Shown: positions 1 to 7,355 of the stretch, in pieces
Layout: each line of letters opens with the position of its first letter
How positions within the stretch are numbered: position 1 is the stretch's first letter
DNA from: JAUVKA01 sp964465145
GTDB taxonomy: Bacteria > Bacteroidota > Bacteroidia > Bacteroidales > UBA12481
NCBI GenBank assembly: GCA_964465145.1
Contig: CAYXJR010000119.1
Coordinates: 1-9,949, forward strand
DNA length: 9,949 nt
Direction: 5' to 3'
Program-made: the position numbers and the translations under genes
Notes under the pieces: generated by a model
Databases searched by the model: none
What the model was told of the DNA's origin: nothing
What the model saw: only the letters and a program-made list of their open reading frames with translations

Positions 1-28
1 AGAAACCTGATAAGCATACGATAAACTG

Positions 29-1861
29 ATGATTATGAAAACAAAATCAATACCAGCCATTGCTTTACTGCTTGGTTTTCTGCTCCCGGCTATTAACTGC
101 ACGGCCAAGGATACCACTAAGCCATTAACAATAAAGCACATTGAGCTGGGTCAACCGGTTCCGGCGATCCCCTTCTATCACTTTGAAGTTCAACTGGATT
201 TGCCCCAGTCCTCGATTATTGAGGTTGAAGCTGCCGTAAACGGGAAGAAGCTTCGTTTTGTTAATTTGTATCCAGGAAACCTGAATGACGCAAAGGATAA
301 ACCTGCATTAACCCACCGTCCACCCTCAGGGTACAGTCTTTCTCAGGATAACACTTTGTATAAATCTCCCATTATCACAGGATGGCTGAAATGGCAGCCC
401 GGGGAGAAATATGAGATTAAAATCACGGTACGTTTGAAGAAATCTCCTAAACCATCTGACGATGACCAGTTTCTATCTGCAACAGCCAGCCTATCAGCCC
501 CTGAGGGCCAGGAGGTCTTTGATCCGGCCTGGAAAAATTACAAGTCGATAGTCGTCAGCGAAACAGCAGGTGTTAACCGGGTTAATGAACCTGTTGAGGT
601 TCTGCTTCCTTTCTACCCCGATGAAGCCAATGATCTGAAGCGGGAAATCAGGGTAGTAGCGGTCAACCCCAGTGATTACAGTATCACTGAAATACCAAGC
701 CAGGTATTTGACATTCAGAAATATACGGAAGAAGATGATTTAGATCCCGATGCCAATGGTAAACCGGGCAGAGAGATCCCCCTTTGGCTCCCAACCCTGA
801 CCGCCCGACTGGCTTTTCTGGCCGATGTGCCGGCAAAAACAAGCCAGGTTTATCTGATTTATTACAATAATGAGAAGGCATTGACCAAAACCTATCATAC
901 GGATCTGCGGGTTCAGGGAGAATCTCCCGGTCTGAGTATCGAAAACAATAAGATCAGTCTGATGCTTCATCCAAATTCCGGCCACCTCGATCAGATTGCA
1001 CTCAAAAATAATCCGGAAAATCCGCTGTACCACCGCATGGAAACCAATGGTGCTATACACTGGAATCCGGGCATTTATGTGCCCCCTCATCCGTGGACCC
1101 ATACAGCCGACTGGAAACAGGATCAGAATATGCATACCATCTCCGGTCCGGTTATGGCAACCAGTGAGATGTGGGGTGCATTGAGAGAAGTACCGGAAGT
1201 AGATGCTTCCGTCAGGTATGAATTCTATCCCGGAGTTCCTTACTTTATCGGCTCTACAAGCATGAGGATCAATGAAACTGTGCAGTGTATTGCCCTCCGA
1301 AATGCAGAAATAGTTTTTAAACGGGAACTGATGACGCACGCTGCCTGGTATGATGTCATCAGAGATTCTATTATCACATATGACGTAAAGAATATGGCAG
1401 ATCTGACTGACCTGAAAATGGAAGCCGATGTACCCTGGATCACCTTCTATAATAAGGAAACAGGTATAGGGTTTGCCGGTATAAAACTGGAATATGCCAA
1501 TACTGGTTTGGAAACACGGAGTCGCTTATTAAATCCATATTTCTATATAACCTGTGGCCCCTGGATTTATTGGTCAAGGGCATTATCCCTGAGCTTCCTG
1601 TCTTCCAATATGCAACAGGTGATTCCTGCTATGAAAGGAAGCATGTTTATGGAAAAGTGGGCTTATCTGGTCTATGAAATTTCAGGTGACCATGCTTATG
1701 ATCCGGTTTTAGAATGGAAAAAGAAGCTTACCAACCCCCTGAGGATACAATTGGTTGAGGAAGTCGATGAGAGAGTTTCCAGGTCATTGATTGAGATCTA
1801 TATGGATGACGGGAAAAGCGGATGGGAAGAACGCGAAACCGGTAATCACGGCCGTAAATAG
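29..1861 (+). CDS. Secreted protein of unknown function, possible carbohydrate-active beta-sandwich protein
   Basis: I do not recognise the family. The protein (610 aa) starts with a short basic stretch and a hydrophobic core (LLLGFLLPA), a signal peptide, so it should be exported. The sequence AINC follows, but Asn before the Cys is a poor lipobox, so ordinary cleavage is as likely as lipidation. Three segments can be separated by eye: residues about 30-150, beta-rich and Ig-like; about 180-290, starting at a NRVNEPVEV motif and containing FLADVPA and YLIYYNN; and about 300-600, beginning GLSIENNKISL, aromatic-rich (WNPGIYVPPHPW) and resembling the large beta-sandwich (galactose-mutarotase-like) domains of lyases and hydrolases. 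That fold is inference. A second ATG at 35 gives an equally good signal peptide; no Shine-Dalgarno sequence separates the two. The ATG at 29 overlaps a TGA (27-29) that could end an upstream gene, suggesting translational coupling. The lipoprotein remnant follows 10 bp downstream. Confidence 0.75.
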   Translation: MIMKTKSIPAIALLLGFLLPAINCTAKDTTKPLTIKHIELGQPVPAIPFYHFEVQLDLPQSSIIEVEAAVNGKKLRFVNLYPGNLNDAKDKPALTHRPPSGYSLSQDNTLYKSPIITGWLKWQPGEKYEIKITVRLKKSPKPSDDDQFLSATASLSAPEGQEVFDPAWKNYKSIVVSETAGVNRVNEPVEVLLPFYPDEANDLKREIRVVAVNPSDYSITEIPSQVFDIQKYTEEDDLDPDANGKPGREIPLWLPTLTARLAFLADVPAKTSQVYLIYYNNEKALTKTYHTDLRVQGESPGLSIENNKISLMLHPNSGHLDQIALKNNPENPLYHRMETNGAIHWNPGIYVPPHPWTHTADWKQDQNMHTISGPVMATSEMWGALREVPEVDASVRYEFYPGVPYFIGSTSMRINETVQCIALRNAEIVFKRELMTHAAWYDVIRDSIITYDVKNMADLTDLKMEADVPWITFYNKETGIGFAGIKLEYANTGLETRSRLLNPYFYITCGPWIYWSRALSLSFLSSNMQQVIPAMKGSMFMEKWAYLVYEISGDHAYDPVLEWKKKLTNPLRIQLVEEVDERVSRSLIEIYMDDGKSGWEERETGNHGRK

Positions 1862-1870
1862 GTAAACTGT

Positions 1871-1986
1871 ATGCCATAAAAAAGCTGACTATCCTGATTT
1901 TCTTGCTATCTCTGGCAAGCTGCACACAACGAAACGCAACTACTGATAAGCCTCTGCGCCTACCTGTGATTTTGTTTTCACCATAA
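1871..1986 (+). pseudogene. 5' remnant of a lipoprotein gene (signal peptide only)
   Basis: Ten bases after the preceding stop lies an ATG (1871) that hits TAA at 1877. In the frame beginning at 1876 a textbook lipoprotein signal peptide is readable: IKKLTILIFLLSLASC, with Lys-Lys, a hydrophobic core and the lipobox L-A-S-C (Cys codon 1921-1923), then the polar tether TQRNATTDKP, ending at TAA 1984-1986. This frame has no ATG, GTG or TTG ahead of the signal peptide. A single missing base between 1873 and 1876 would join the ATG to it. The frame overlaps the last 16 codons of the opposite-strand glycosidase-like gene (1940-1986), so the body of the lipoprotein is gone. Read as a gene truncated by rearrangement. 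It could also be chance, but the complete n-region, h-region, lipobox and tether make that unlikely. Confidence 0.55.
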
Positions 1987-3418
1987 CATCCAGGTAGCTG
2001 TGTATTGTGCCTGTTGCATCGCTAAATTGCATTGCTGTCATTGCTTCTCCATCAACTTTGATCTGCTTAAACGACCCCTGAAACGCCGCCCGCCAAATAA
2101 GTGACTTATCCGATTTATTGGCAAAGGTGGTTTTGGTTTGGGAATCATGCTGAACAGATATCAATCCGCTAAACACGGGAATATTTTCAACGCTTACCCA
2201 GTCAGTATTCGCTGCTAATCTTGGACAGGTGGTGATCCTGTTCTCAGCAGCAGCCGGCTCAATTCCCATCAGGCCGTGAACAATCCCCTCTATTGCTCCG
2301 ATGGATGCCTCAGGATACATACGGCGTTTATCAGTAAATATCTTACCCAGGAATTCGTATCCATCATTATTATATCCATATCTGTAAAACAACATCGGCA
2401 AATACGACAAAACTTCAACCTGAGAATTACGGATTTCCCCTAAGGACTTTATTATCCTGGCCGGATCTTCAATGACCTGGTACCAAAGCAAGAATTCGCT
2501 ATTACTGATACCGCCTATGTTAAACTTTTTATCGGTTTTGTAAAAGGCAAAATAGGACTCTGAAGTCTCATCCCACCAGAGTGAATCGATCAGGTGCAGG
2601 TATTCCAAAGCCCTCCGTGAATATTGTTGGCTAAGTTCTTCCTTGTTTTTCAACTTAAGGATCTGCGAATAGGTTTTAAATCCATTGTAAATCATAGCCA
2701 GTAAATCACTGCTGACTGTTAGATCATCCTGCGATTCATCATAAGAAGGTATTCCTCTGGAGAACTTATACTTAACCGTTTCATTGGTCATATTCATCAG
2801 GGCCGGGCGCTCCATTATTTTGTCAGCCTGCAGTTGCCAACGTTCAACATATTGGTTTAATGTCAATTGAAAAAAACTGTCAAATGCTTCATCGAAAATA
2901 TAGGTACTGTCGCCTGTCCATTGGTAGAGTTTAAAACACGCATCAATGATGTCGAAGTTGGCATTCAGGTTATACCAGAAATCCTGATCCGAAACGTAGT
3001 CAACCGGAGCCGGCTTGTTGTATCTGTTAATCTCCCACCATGAACAGTAGTCTTTGGCTTCGGATATGTTCTCAACAAATTTTTGGAACATATTACGGTT
3101 TTGCTTACCCTGCCAAAGGATCTCAGCACCAATGCTTTGGTGACTGACATCCCGGATGCAGAATGCTTCACGATTAGGCAATGCAGCCTCATACCAAGGG
3201 CCCACAGGATCATTGTCCTGGCCTACATAATTATTGGATGTTTCCTTGGCCCAATTAAAAATTGCAACTAATAATGTATCGGAAGAATTAATACGAACTC
3301 CATTATTATCCGCTTTTATCAAACTATTTGGAGGAGCAGTTTGGCATGAATATCCACACACAAATACCAGAGAAATAAAAACCCATTTCGAAATCATATA
3401 GCTTAAACAATTTTTCAT
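1940..3418 (-). CDS. Six-hairpin (alpha/alpha)6 glycosidase-like lipoprotein
   Basis: A 492-aa exported protein. The N-terminus has a hydrophobic helix ending in VCGYSC, a relaxed lipobox with Cys25, so it is probably membrane-anchored. The body is helical and rich in paired aromatic and acidic motifs typical of six-hairpin glycosidases: REAFCIRDVSHQS (Asp90, His93), SWWEINRY (Glu129), SDQDFWYNLNANFD (from Ser143; Asp144), LIDSLWWDE (about 277-284) and YPEASIGAIEGIVHG (Glu370, Glu377). Residues about 395-480 look like a C-terminal beta-sandwich. I cannot assign a CAZy family; the catalytic acids are most likely among Asp90, Glu129 and Asp144, by conservation pattern only. It lies 18 bp downstream of the GH78 gene on the same strand, so the two are probably co-transcribed and work on the same glycan. 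The last dozen residues (after about 480) run into DNA that also encodes the lipoprotein remnant, so the C-terminus may be a read-through past a rearrangement junction. Confidence 0.8.
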   Translation of the reverse strand: MKNCLSYMISKWVFISLVFVCGYSCQTAPPNSLIKADNNGVRINSSDTLLVAIFNWAKETSNNYVGQDNDPVGPWYEAALPNREAFCIRDVSHQSIGAEILWQGKQNRNMFQKFVENISEAKDYCSWWEINRYNKPAPVDYVSDQDFWYNLNANFDIIDACFKLYQWTGDSTYIFDEAFDSFFQLTLNQYVERWQLQADKIMERPALMNMTNETVKYKFSRGIPSYDESQDDLTVSSDLLAMIYNGFKTYSQILKLKNKEELSQQYSRRALEYLHLIDSLWWDETSESYFAFYKTDKKFNIGGISNSEFLLWYQVIEDPARIIKSLGEIRNSQVEVLSYLPMLFYRYGYNNDGYEFLGKIFTDKRRMYPEASIGAIEGIVHGLMGIEPAAAENRITTCPRLAANTDWVSVENIPVFSGLISVQHDSQTKTTFANKSDKSLIWRAAFQGSFKQIKVDGEAMTAMQFSDATGTIHSYLDVMVKTKSQVGAEAYQ

Positions 3419-3436
3419 TTTTCGCTTTTATCATTT

Positions 3437-6109
3437 TTAAATATCCTGAGGGAAAATAATCTGGTGCTGTCCTGAAGCAAACGTTCCTAATGCTTTTCCC
3501 CCAAACCTTACCTCGGCTTCAACCCCAACTGGCACCCGGATCTTAATCTCTACCCCATCATCTTTCTTCTCCCATCTCACATAAATTTCTCCCCGGATAC
3601 AGGTATGCGAAACCTCGGCCCAGCTGAGATCGCCCACCGGCTGCGGGTCAATTATGATTCGCTGGTAGCCAACTGATCCTTCTGCCTGTCTGATCCCGCC
3701 TATCCCGCTGTAAAGCCATTCCATGAGATGACCCAGCATCATGTGGTTGTTCGATACATATCGCAGGGCAGGCCAGGATTCGGTTAGTGCCGTGGCCCCC
3801 TTTTTCAGCTGATAGCCATATCCTGGAACATCGTCGCGTGCATTCATTTTCCAGATCACATCATCGGCGCCGGCATCCTGCAAAGCTCTTACCAAGTAAT
3901 GAAATCCGATATCCCCGGCAGTAAGGGCGAAGCCATCTCGCTCGATGGCAGCGATCAGATTCCGATGGACCAGATCCTTTTTGCTCTCATCAATCAATCC
4001 AACAACCAGAGGCATAGCATAGGAGGTCTGACTGCCGGTGGCTATTACATGAGTATCTGAGTTATAAAAACGATCCAGAAATGCTTGCTTTACTATTTCG
4101 GCCTTTGCTTTATAAGCCTCGCTATATGCTTGTTTGCCAAGAAGATTGGCCATTTCTGACAAGATGCTGAGATCATAATAATAAATGGAAGTGGCAGTCA
4201 GAGCCAGCGGGGTAAGCTGAGAGGATCCGGGTGATTGTTGCCCCAGATCAAACCAGTCGCCCAATCCATGAGAAATTATGCCCTCGTCAGACATCGATTC
4301 GAGATAATCCACATACCGGGTCATCATCGTCCAGGCCCTTTCCATAGGGCGTTTATCGCCATACCAGAGGTAGAGATACCAGGGCAGAATCACGGCCGAA
4401 CTGCCCCATTCGGGTGAATCCCTGAATCCTCCACCGAAAGGCACATATTCAGGAGCAATATCCGGAATTAGTCCGTTTTTCAACTGGGAATCCATCATGT
4501 CATCCACGATCTTGTTGTACAGGTTCTGAATGTCATACGCATACTGGATGGAGTTGCCCATCAGATGCGGTACCTCAAGCCAGCCCAGCTTTTCGCGGTG
4601 AGGACAATCGGTGGCTACGCTGGCTAGATTGCTACGCACCGACCAGTCGATCAGATCATAGATTTGGTTGAACAGTTCATTCGAGCACCGGAAAGAACCC
4701 ATTGATGGAGAGCTGTTGCGAGTATGGTGAAAAATAGCCTCCTCCACAACAGGCTTTTTATTAGGATTCGGAAATCCGGCAGGAACGGCACCCCTCAGAC
4801 CCATATACCGGAAGCCATAATAGGTAAATGAGGGCTTCCATTTTTCAATCGTATTTTTAGCCCCGGTGTAATCAAAATACATCGGTCCGCCGGAAGCTTG
4901 TTGGGTGATGTACCCATTATCAGCCAGCAACTCGCCGGGAGTCAGGCGAAGGGTCTGTCCGGCTGATCCCGATACCCGGATCTCGGGGATACCGGAGGCA
5001 TTTTGACCAAAATCATAAACGAAAGTACCGTCGGGCATCTCAATCACGCTCATCGGGTTAAACGACTGCATGATCCGAAGCGGATGATCTTCTTCATTGC
5101 GCATCACCCCACCCGGCCCTTGAACCACTACAACATTTTGCCATCCCAAATCGTCAAATCCTGTTTGATCCCATCCTTCCTGAAGGAGTCGCGCATCAAA
5201 ATCCTCACCTCCATAAATACTGGTATAGGTGACCGGAGAAGGTGCGGTTTTCCAGCTCTCATCCGACACAAGCTCCTCCACAGATCCATCCGAATACCTG
5301 ATCACCAGTTTCATCCGCATCATCGGCATACCCCAGGCGGATACCAGCTTACGGTATCGTTCTCGGTTTACATTGAAAAAACCATTACCTACTGTAACTC
5401 CAATGGTGTGTTTCCCCGGTTTGAGTTTATTGCTAATATCATAAGCATTATAATAACAGGTTTTTGAATAGAGAGTCCAGCCTGGTGCAAGAAAACGATC
5501 GTCCGGTGCTTCTCCGTCGATCGATAGGGTATAATGTCCCAAACCGGAAACAAAAAGATAGGCTTCACTAACCTTTTTCCCCACATCAAATTCTTTTCTG
5601 AATTGGGGAATTACCGACCTCTGAAGGCCCTTTTCCCCCAATTGATTCCCGGATCCGTGAACACCCGGAATAATTTTCATGGAATCCGGCAGTTCTTCAA
5701 ATGCTATCCATCCGGCATCTTCCCAGTCGGGATCGGGAAGGCCGGTCACAAACCAGGCTTTAGGGCTCCAGCCGCTAGACCGTCCCTTCTCATCCCATAC
5801 CTGTACCTGCCAGGAGTACTTCTTCCCGGATTCCAATTCGGGTCCATGGTAAAGCCAGCCATTCTCATTTCCATTTTCTAACTTTTCGGAAAGATCCAAC
5901 TCATTCACTCTCACCTCATAAGCAGTAACGACAGCATTCGATGATAATGCTTTGAGGGTCCAGCTAAAATAAGGATTACCCTCAATGCCAATTGGATTGA
6001 CCAGATTGTTACAGCTGAGTTCATCAAACCTGAGTGAGGCTTGCTTTATGCAAGAAGTATTGAGCAGGATAATACCTGCCAGAAACCCAATGTATCTGAA
6101 TTTTTTCAT
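3437..6109 (-). CDS. GH78 alpha-L-rhamnosidase, lipoprotein
   Basis: Hydrolyses terminal alpha-L-rhamnose from glycans or glycosides by an inverting mechanism (family knowledge). The 890-aa protein begins MKKFRYIGFLAG and has a clear lipobox LLNTSC (Cys20), so it should be a surface or periplasmic lipoprotein. Order: N-terminal Ig-like domain (SLRFDELSCNN, about 25-120); the Bac_rhamnosid_N and concanavalin-like beta-domains (about 170-450, including FLAPGWTLYSKTCYYNAYD and FVYDFGQNASG); the (alpha/alpha)6 catalytic barrel (about 455-800); and a C-terminal beta-domain ending in FGGKALGTFASG. The motif TDCPHREKLGWLE gives Asp501 and Glu506, matching Asp567 and Glu572 of Bacillus RhaB, with Glu506 as general acid. 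Glu777 in ALTESW is the likely general base. The frame continues upstream to an ATG at 6166, but that extension would put 19 odd residues before the signal peptide and cover a palindrome, so 6109 is chosen. First gene of a two-gene operon; the substrate cannot be read from the sequence. Confidence 0.95.
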   Translation of the reverse strand: MKKFRYIGFLAGIILLNTSCIKQASLRFDELSCNNLVNPIGIEGNPYFSWTLKALSSNAVVTAYEVRVNELDLSEKLENGNENGWLYHGPELESGKKYSWQVQVWDEKGRSSGWSPKAWFVTGLPDPDWEDAGWIAFEELPDSMKIIPGVHGSGNQLGEKGLQRSVIPQFRKEFDVGKKVSEAYLFVSGLGHYTLSIDGEAPDDRFLAPGWTLYSKTCYYNAYDISNKLKPGKHTIGVTVGNGFFNVNRERYRKLVSAWGMPMMRMKLVIRYSDGSVEELVSDESWKTAPSPVTYTSIYGGEDFDARLLQEGWDQTGFDDLGWQNVVVVQGPGGVMRNEEDHPLRIMQSFNPMSVIEMPDGTFVYDFGQNASGIPEIRVSGSAGQTLRLTPGELLADNGYITQQASGGPMYFDYTGAKNTIEKWKPSFTYYGFRYMGLRGAVPAGFPNPNKKPVVEEAIFHHTRNSSPSMGSFRCSNELFNQIYDLIDWSVRSNLASVATDCPHREKLGWLEVPHLMGNSIQYAYDIQNLYNKIVDDMMDSQLKNGLIPDIAPEYVPFGGGFRDSPEWGSSAVILPWYLYLWYGDKRPMERAWTMMTRYVDYLESMSDEGIISHGLGDWFDLGQQSPGSSQLTPLALTATSIYYYDLSILSEMANLLGKQAYSEAYKAKAEIVKQAFLDRFYNSDTHVIATGSQTSYAMPLVVGLIDESKKDLVHRNLIAAIERDGFALTAGDIGFHYLVRALQDAGADDVIWKMNARDDVPGYGYQLKKGATALTESWPALRYVSNNHMMLGHLMEWLYSGIGGIRQAEGSVGYQRIIIDPQPVGDLSWAEVSHTCIRGEIYVRWEKKDDGVEIKIRVPVGVEAEVRFGGKALGTFASGQHQIIFPQDI

Positions 6110-6149
6110 ATTATTCGTTTTGTGTAAAAATAAAACAATATCCCCATGG

Positions 6150-6170
6150 CCCGATGCCTGGTGCATCGGG
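6150..6170. promoter_or_regulatory. Dyad A: candidate operator upstream of the rhamnosidase operon
   Basis: A perfect inverted repeat with 8-bp arms, CCCGATGC and GCATCGGG, around a 5-base spacer (6158-6162). Its core GATGC-N5-GCATC recurs 42 bp to the right. It sits 41 bp before the chosen GH78 start. The half-site spacing, about one helical turn, suits a dimeric helix-turn-helix regulator. Neither side has a T-run, so it is not a usual intrinsic terminator. The operator role is inference. Confidence 0.5.
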
Positions 6171-6194
6171 ATTTACGCAAACCACCTTACAACT

Positions 6195-6209
6195 GATGCC
6201 TTGTGCATC
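6195..6209. promoter_or_regulatory. Dyad B: second copy of the GATGC-N5-GCATC element
   Basis: Fifteen bases identical to the core of dyad A except for one spacer base (CTTGT against CTGGT). The centres of the two dyads (6202 and 6160) are 42 bp apart, close to four turns of the helix, which would put two bound dimers on the same face of the DNA. It lies between the divergent rhamnosidase operon and the membrane-protein gene. It could control either gene or both; the assignment is inference. Confidence 0.45.
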
Positions 6210-6290
6210 CACCTTGGTGTTAATTAGGAAAAATAAGGAAAATATATCATTAGAAAGCAGTAAATATGTCAATCAGTCTAAATCTAATTA

Positions 6291-6318
6291 TTGTTTTAAT
6301 AGGTTAAATTTATGTTTG
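6291..6318 (+). promoter_or_regulatory. Bacteroidota-type promoter for the membrane-protein gene
   Basis: TATGTTTG at 6311-6318 is an exact match to the Bacteroidota -7 consensus TAnnTTTG. A TTG at 6291-6293, 17 bp upstream, can serve as the -33 element. Transcription would start near 6325, about 27 bases before the ATG at 6352. The DNA around it is very AT-rich. Confidence 0.5.
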
Positions 6319-6351
6319 AAGAATTTTCCGGGAACATAGTGCCTTGAAAAA

Positions 6352-6798
6352 ATGAAAGGGTTACTTAAAAAACTTAATCCAGCCGTAAAGAAGCCCACCC
6401 TGGTAATTTTAGCTGGAATATTATGGTTTGCCGTAGGGGTAATGTTGGTTACAATGGCTGCTATCTGGCTAAAGAATTCTCAGAGTGAATGGGCAGTGTT
6501 ATTTGCCTTATCAGGATTTTTGTCAGCTTTGGTAATACACCATTTTGGTTTTCTAAGGATCGTAGACAAAAATCTGGGAAGAATTAAAAAGATAGATGGC
6601 AAATATTGTGCTTTCGGCTTTATGCCCTGGAAATCTTACATACTCATTGCTATAATGATGACAATGGGAATTCTCCTCAGGCATTCAGGTATACCTAAAG
6701 ATTATTTATCGATAATTTACCTGGGTATTGGCACTGCCCTGGCTCTGTCCAGTGCACGCTACTTTCATAATGCCAGGAAATACGCTTCTGAGGATTAG
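6352..6798 (+). CDS. Small four-helix integral membrane protein of unknown function
   Basis: A 148-aa protein with a basic N-terminus (KGLLKKLNPAVKK) and four predicted transmembrane helices at about 16-40, 47-68, 93-109 and 117-135, with both ends probably in the cytoplasm by the positive-inside rule. A conserved-looking core, DGKYCAFGFMPWKSYILI then GILLRHSGIPKDYLSIIYLGIGTAL, links helices two to four. It includes Cys86 and a Trp93-Lys94 pair at the membrane edge. It gives the impression of a conserved uncharacterised bacterial family, but I cannot name one. It has its own upstream promoter match, reads away from the rhamnosidase operon, and its stop codon is a single base from the stop of the convergent next gene. 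No transport or enzymatic motif is visible. Confidence 0.75.
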   Translation: MKGLLKKLNPAVKKPTLVILAGILWFAVGVMLVTMAAIWLKNSQSEWAVLFALSGFLSALVIHHFGFLRIVDKNLGRIKKIDGKYCAFGFMPWKSYILIAIMMTMGILLRHSGIPKDYLSIIYLGIGTALALSSARYFHNARKYASED

Positions 6799-6799
6799 A

Positions 6800-7210
6800 T
6801 TAGTTAGAATGGAGTTTGTTGGACAGATATTTAATCTTACCTGATCGCTCCATTGAGAAAGTTTTTCCATCTAAGTCAATCCTATTTAAAATTTGCAGGG
6901 CTTGCCTGAAATATACGATTGGTTCATCACTTATCTCCTCGCCGATGTCAATCAACAAATCCGCCAGTAATTCCTGGTTGGTGGAATTCAATTCAGGATG
7001 ATTTTTAAAAAAGGCATCCAGGCTATCCGGATCCATTCCCGCAAACATTTCCAGACTCATCCCTATCTCCTCATCAAATTCCTGGTTAGCCAGGTTTAGC
7101 CCGGCATGAAACTCTTTCGTTTGCTTTTTCGACTGGAGCTTACCCATTATACCCAATATCATCTGACCGATTTTCTCAATCTCCCGTAAAATATAATCTC
7201 GCTGCTCCAT
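6800..7210 (-). CDS. Small helical cytoplasmic protein, possibly DUF6483-like
   Basis: A 136-aa soluble protein without signal peptide or membrane helix. It opens MEQRDYILREIEKIGQMI, an amphipathic helix, followed by a Lys-rich linker (QSKKQTK) and more helices. EPIVYFRQALQILNRID (about 100-115) is reminiscent of a TPR-like helix pair. The opening resembles the DUF6483 family as I remember it (RDYILR-x-IE-x-x-x-x), but this is a weak, unverified match. The frame extends three codons upstream to a TTG at 7219; the ATG at 7210 is preferred because it begins exactly at the recognisable motif and TTG starts are rare here. It is convergent with the membrane-protein gene at a 1-bp gap, leaving no space for a terminator between them. 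Confidence 0.72.
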   Translation of the reverse strand: MEQRDYILREIEKIGQMILGIMGKLQSKKQTKEFHAGLNLANQEFDEEIGMSLEMFAGMDPDSLDAFFKNHPELNSTNQELLADLLIDIGEEISDEPIVYFRQALQILNRIDLDGKTFSMERSGKIKYLSNKLHSN

Positions 7211-7239
7211 TAGGTGCAAATTAATAAATTAATAAACAC

Positions 7240-7247
7240 CAAAATTA
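7240..7247 (-). promoter_or_regulatory. -7 element for the small helical protein gene
   Basis: On the minus strand this reads TAATTTTG, an exact match to TAnnTTTG, about 30 bases before the ATG at 7210. The nearest TTTG upstream (7272-7275) is 24 bases away, rather far for a -33 element, so only the -7 part is claimed. Confidence 0.35.
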
Positions 7248-7318
7248 CACTAAGGACTTCAGTAAGTACCACAAAGAATATGTTTCTTTGCCTTGAAGTG
7301 ACTTTCTCGATTTTTTTG

Positions 7319-7326
7319 TACCTTTT
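7319..7326 (+). promoter_or_regulatory. -7-like element for the oxidoreductase gene
   Basis: TACCTTTT matches the Bacteroidota -7 consensus TAnnTTTG at all but the last base. A TTG at 7293-7295 lies 23 bp upstream, a little far for a -33 element. The predicted transcript start would be about 25 bases before the ATG at 7356, a leader length like that of the promoter at 6291-6318. This also argues against the in-frame TTG at 7326 as a start. Confidence 0.35.
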
Positions 7327-7355
7327 TGGCCCGAATTCCTATAACAATACATACT

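Noticed and set aside
740..1339. Long open frame on the minus strand (199 codons) inside the 610-residue gene, and similar antisense frames at 5003-5467 and 5534-5881
   Set aside because: These translations are low in hydrophobic-core patterning, rich in Cys, His, Arg and Ile, lack recognisable motifs and lie wholly opposite well-supported genes.
6110..6166. N-terminal extension of the GH78 gene to an ATG at 6166
   Set aside because: It would put 19 non-signal residues (MHQASGHGD...) ahead of a complete lipoprotein signal peptide and would make most of the 6150-6170 palindrome coding.
6150..6209. The two dyads as intrinsic terminators or a small CRISPR-like array
   Set aside because: There is no T-run on either strand after either stem, and only two copies exist without a regular repeat-spacer pattern.
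7326..7355. TTG start ten codons upstream of the oxidoreductase ATG
   Set aside because: The twin-arginine signal starts at the ATG at 7356, and the TTG overlaps the likely -7 promoter element.
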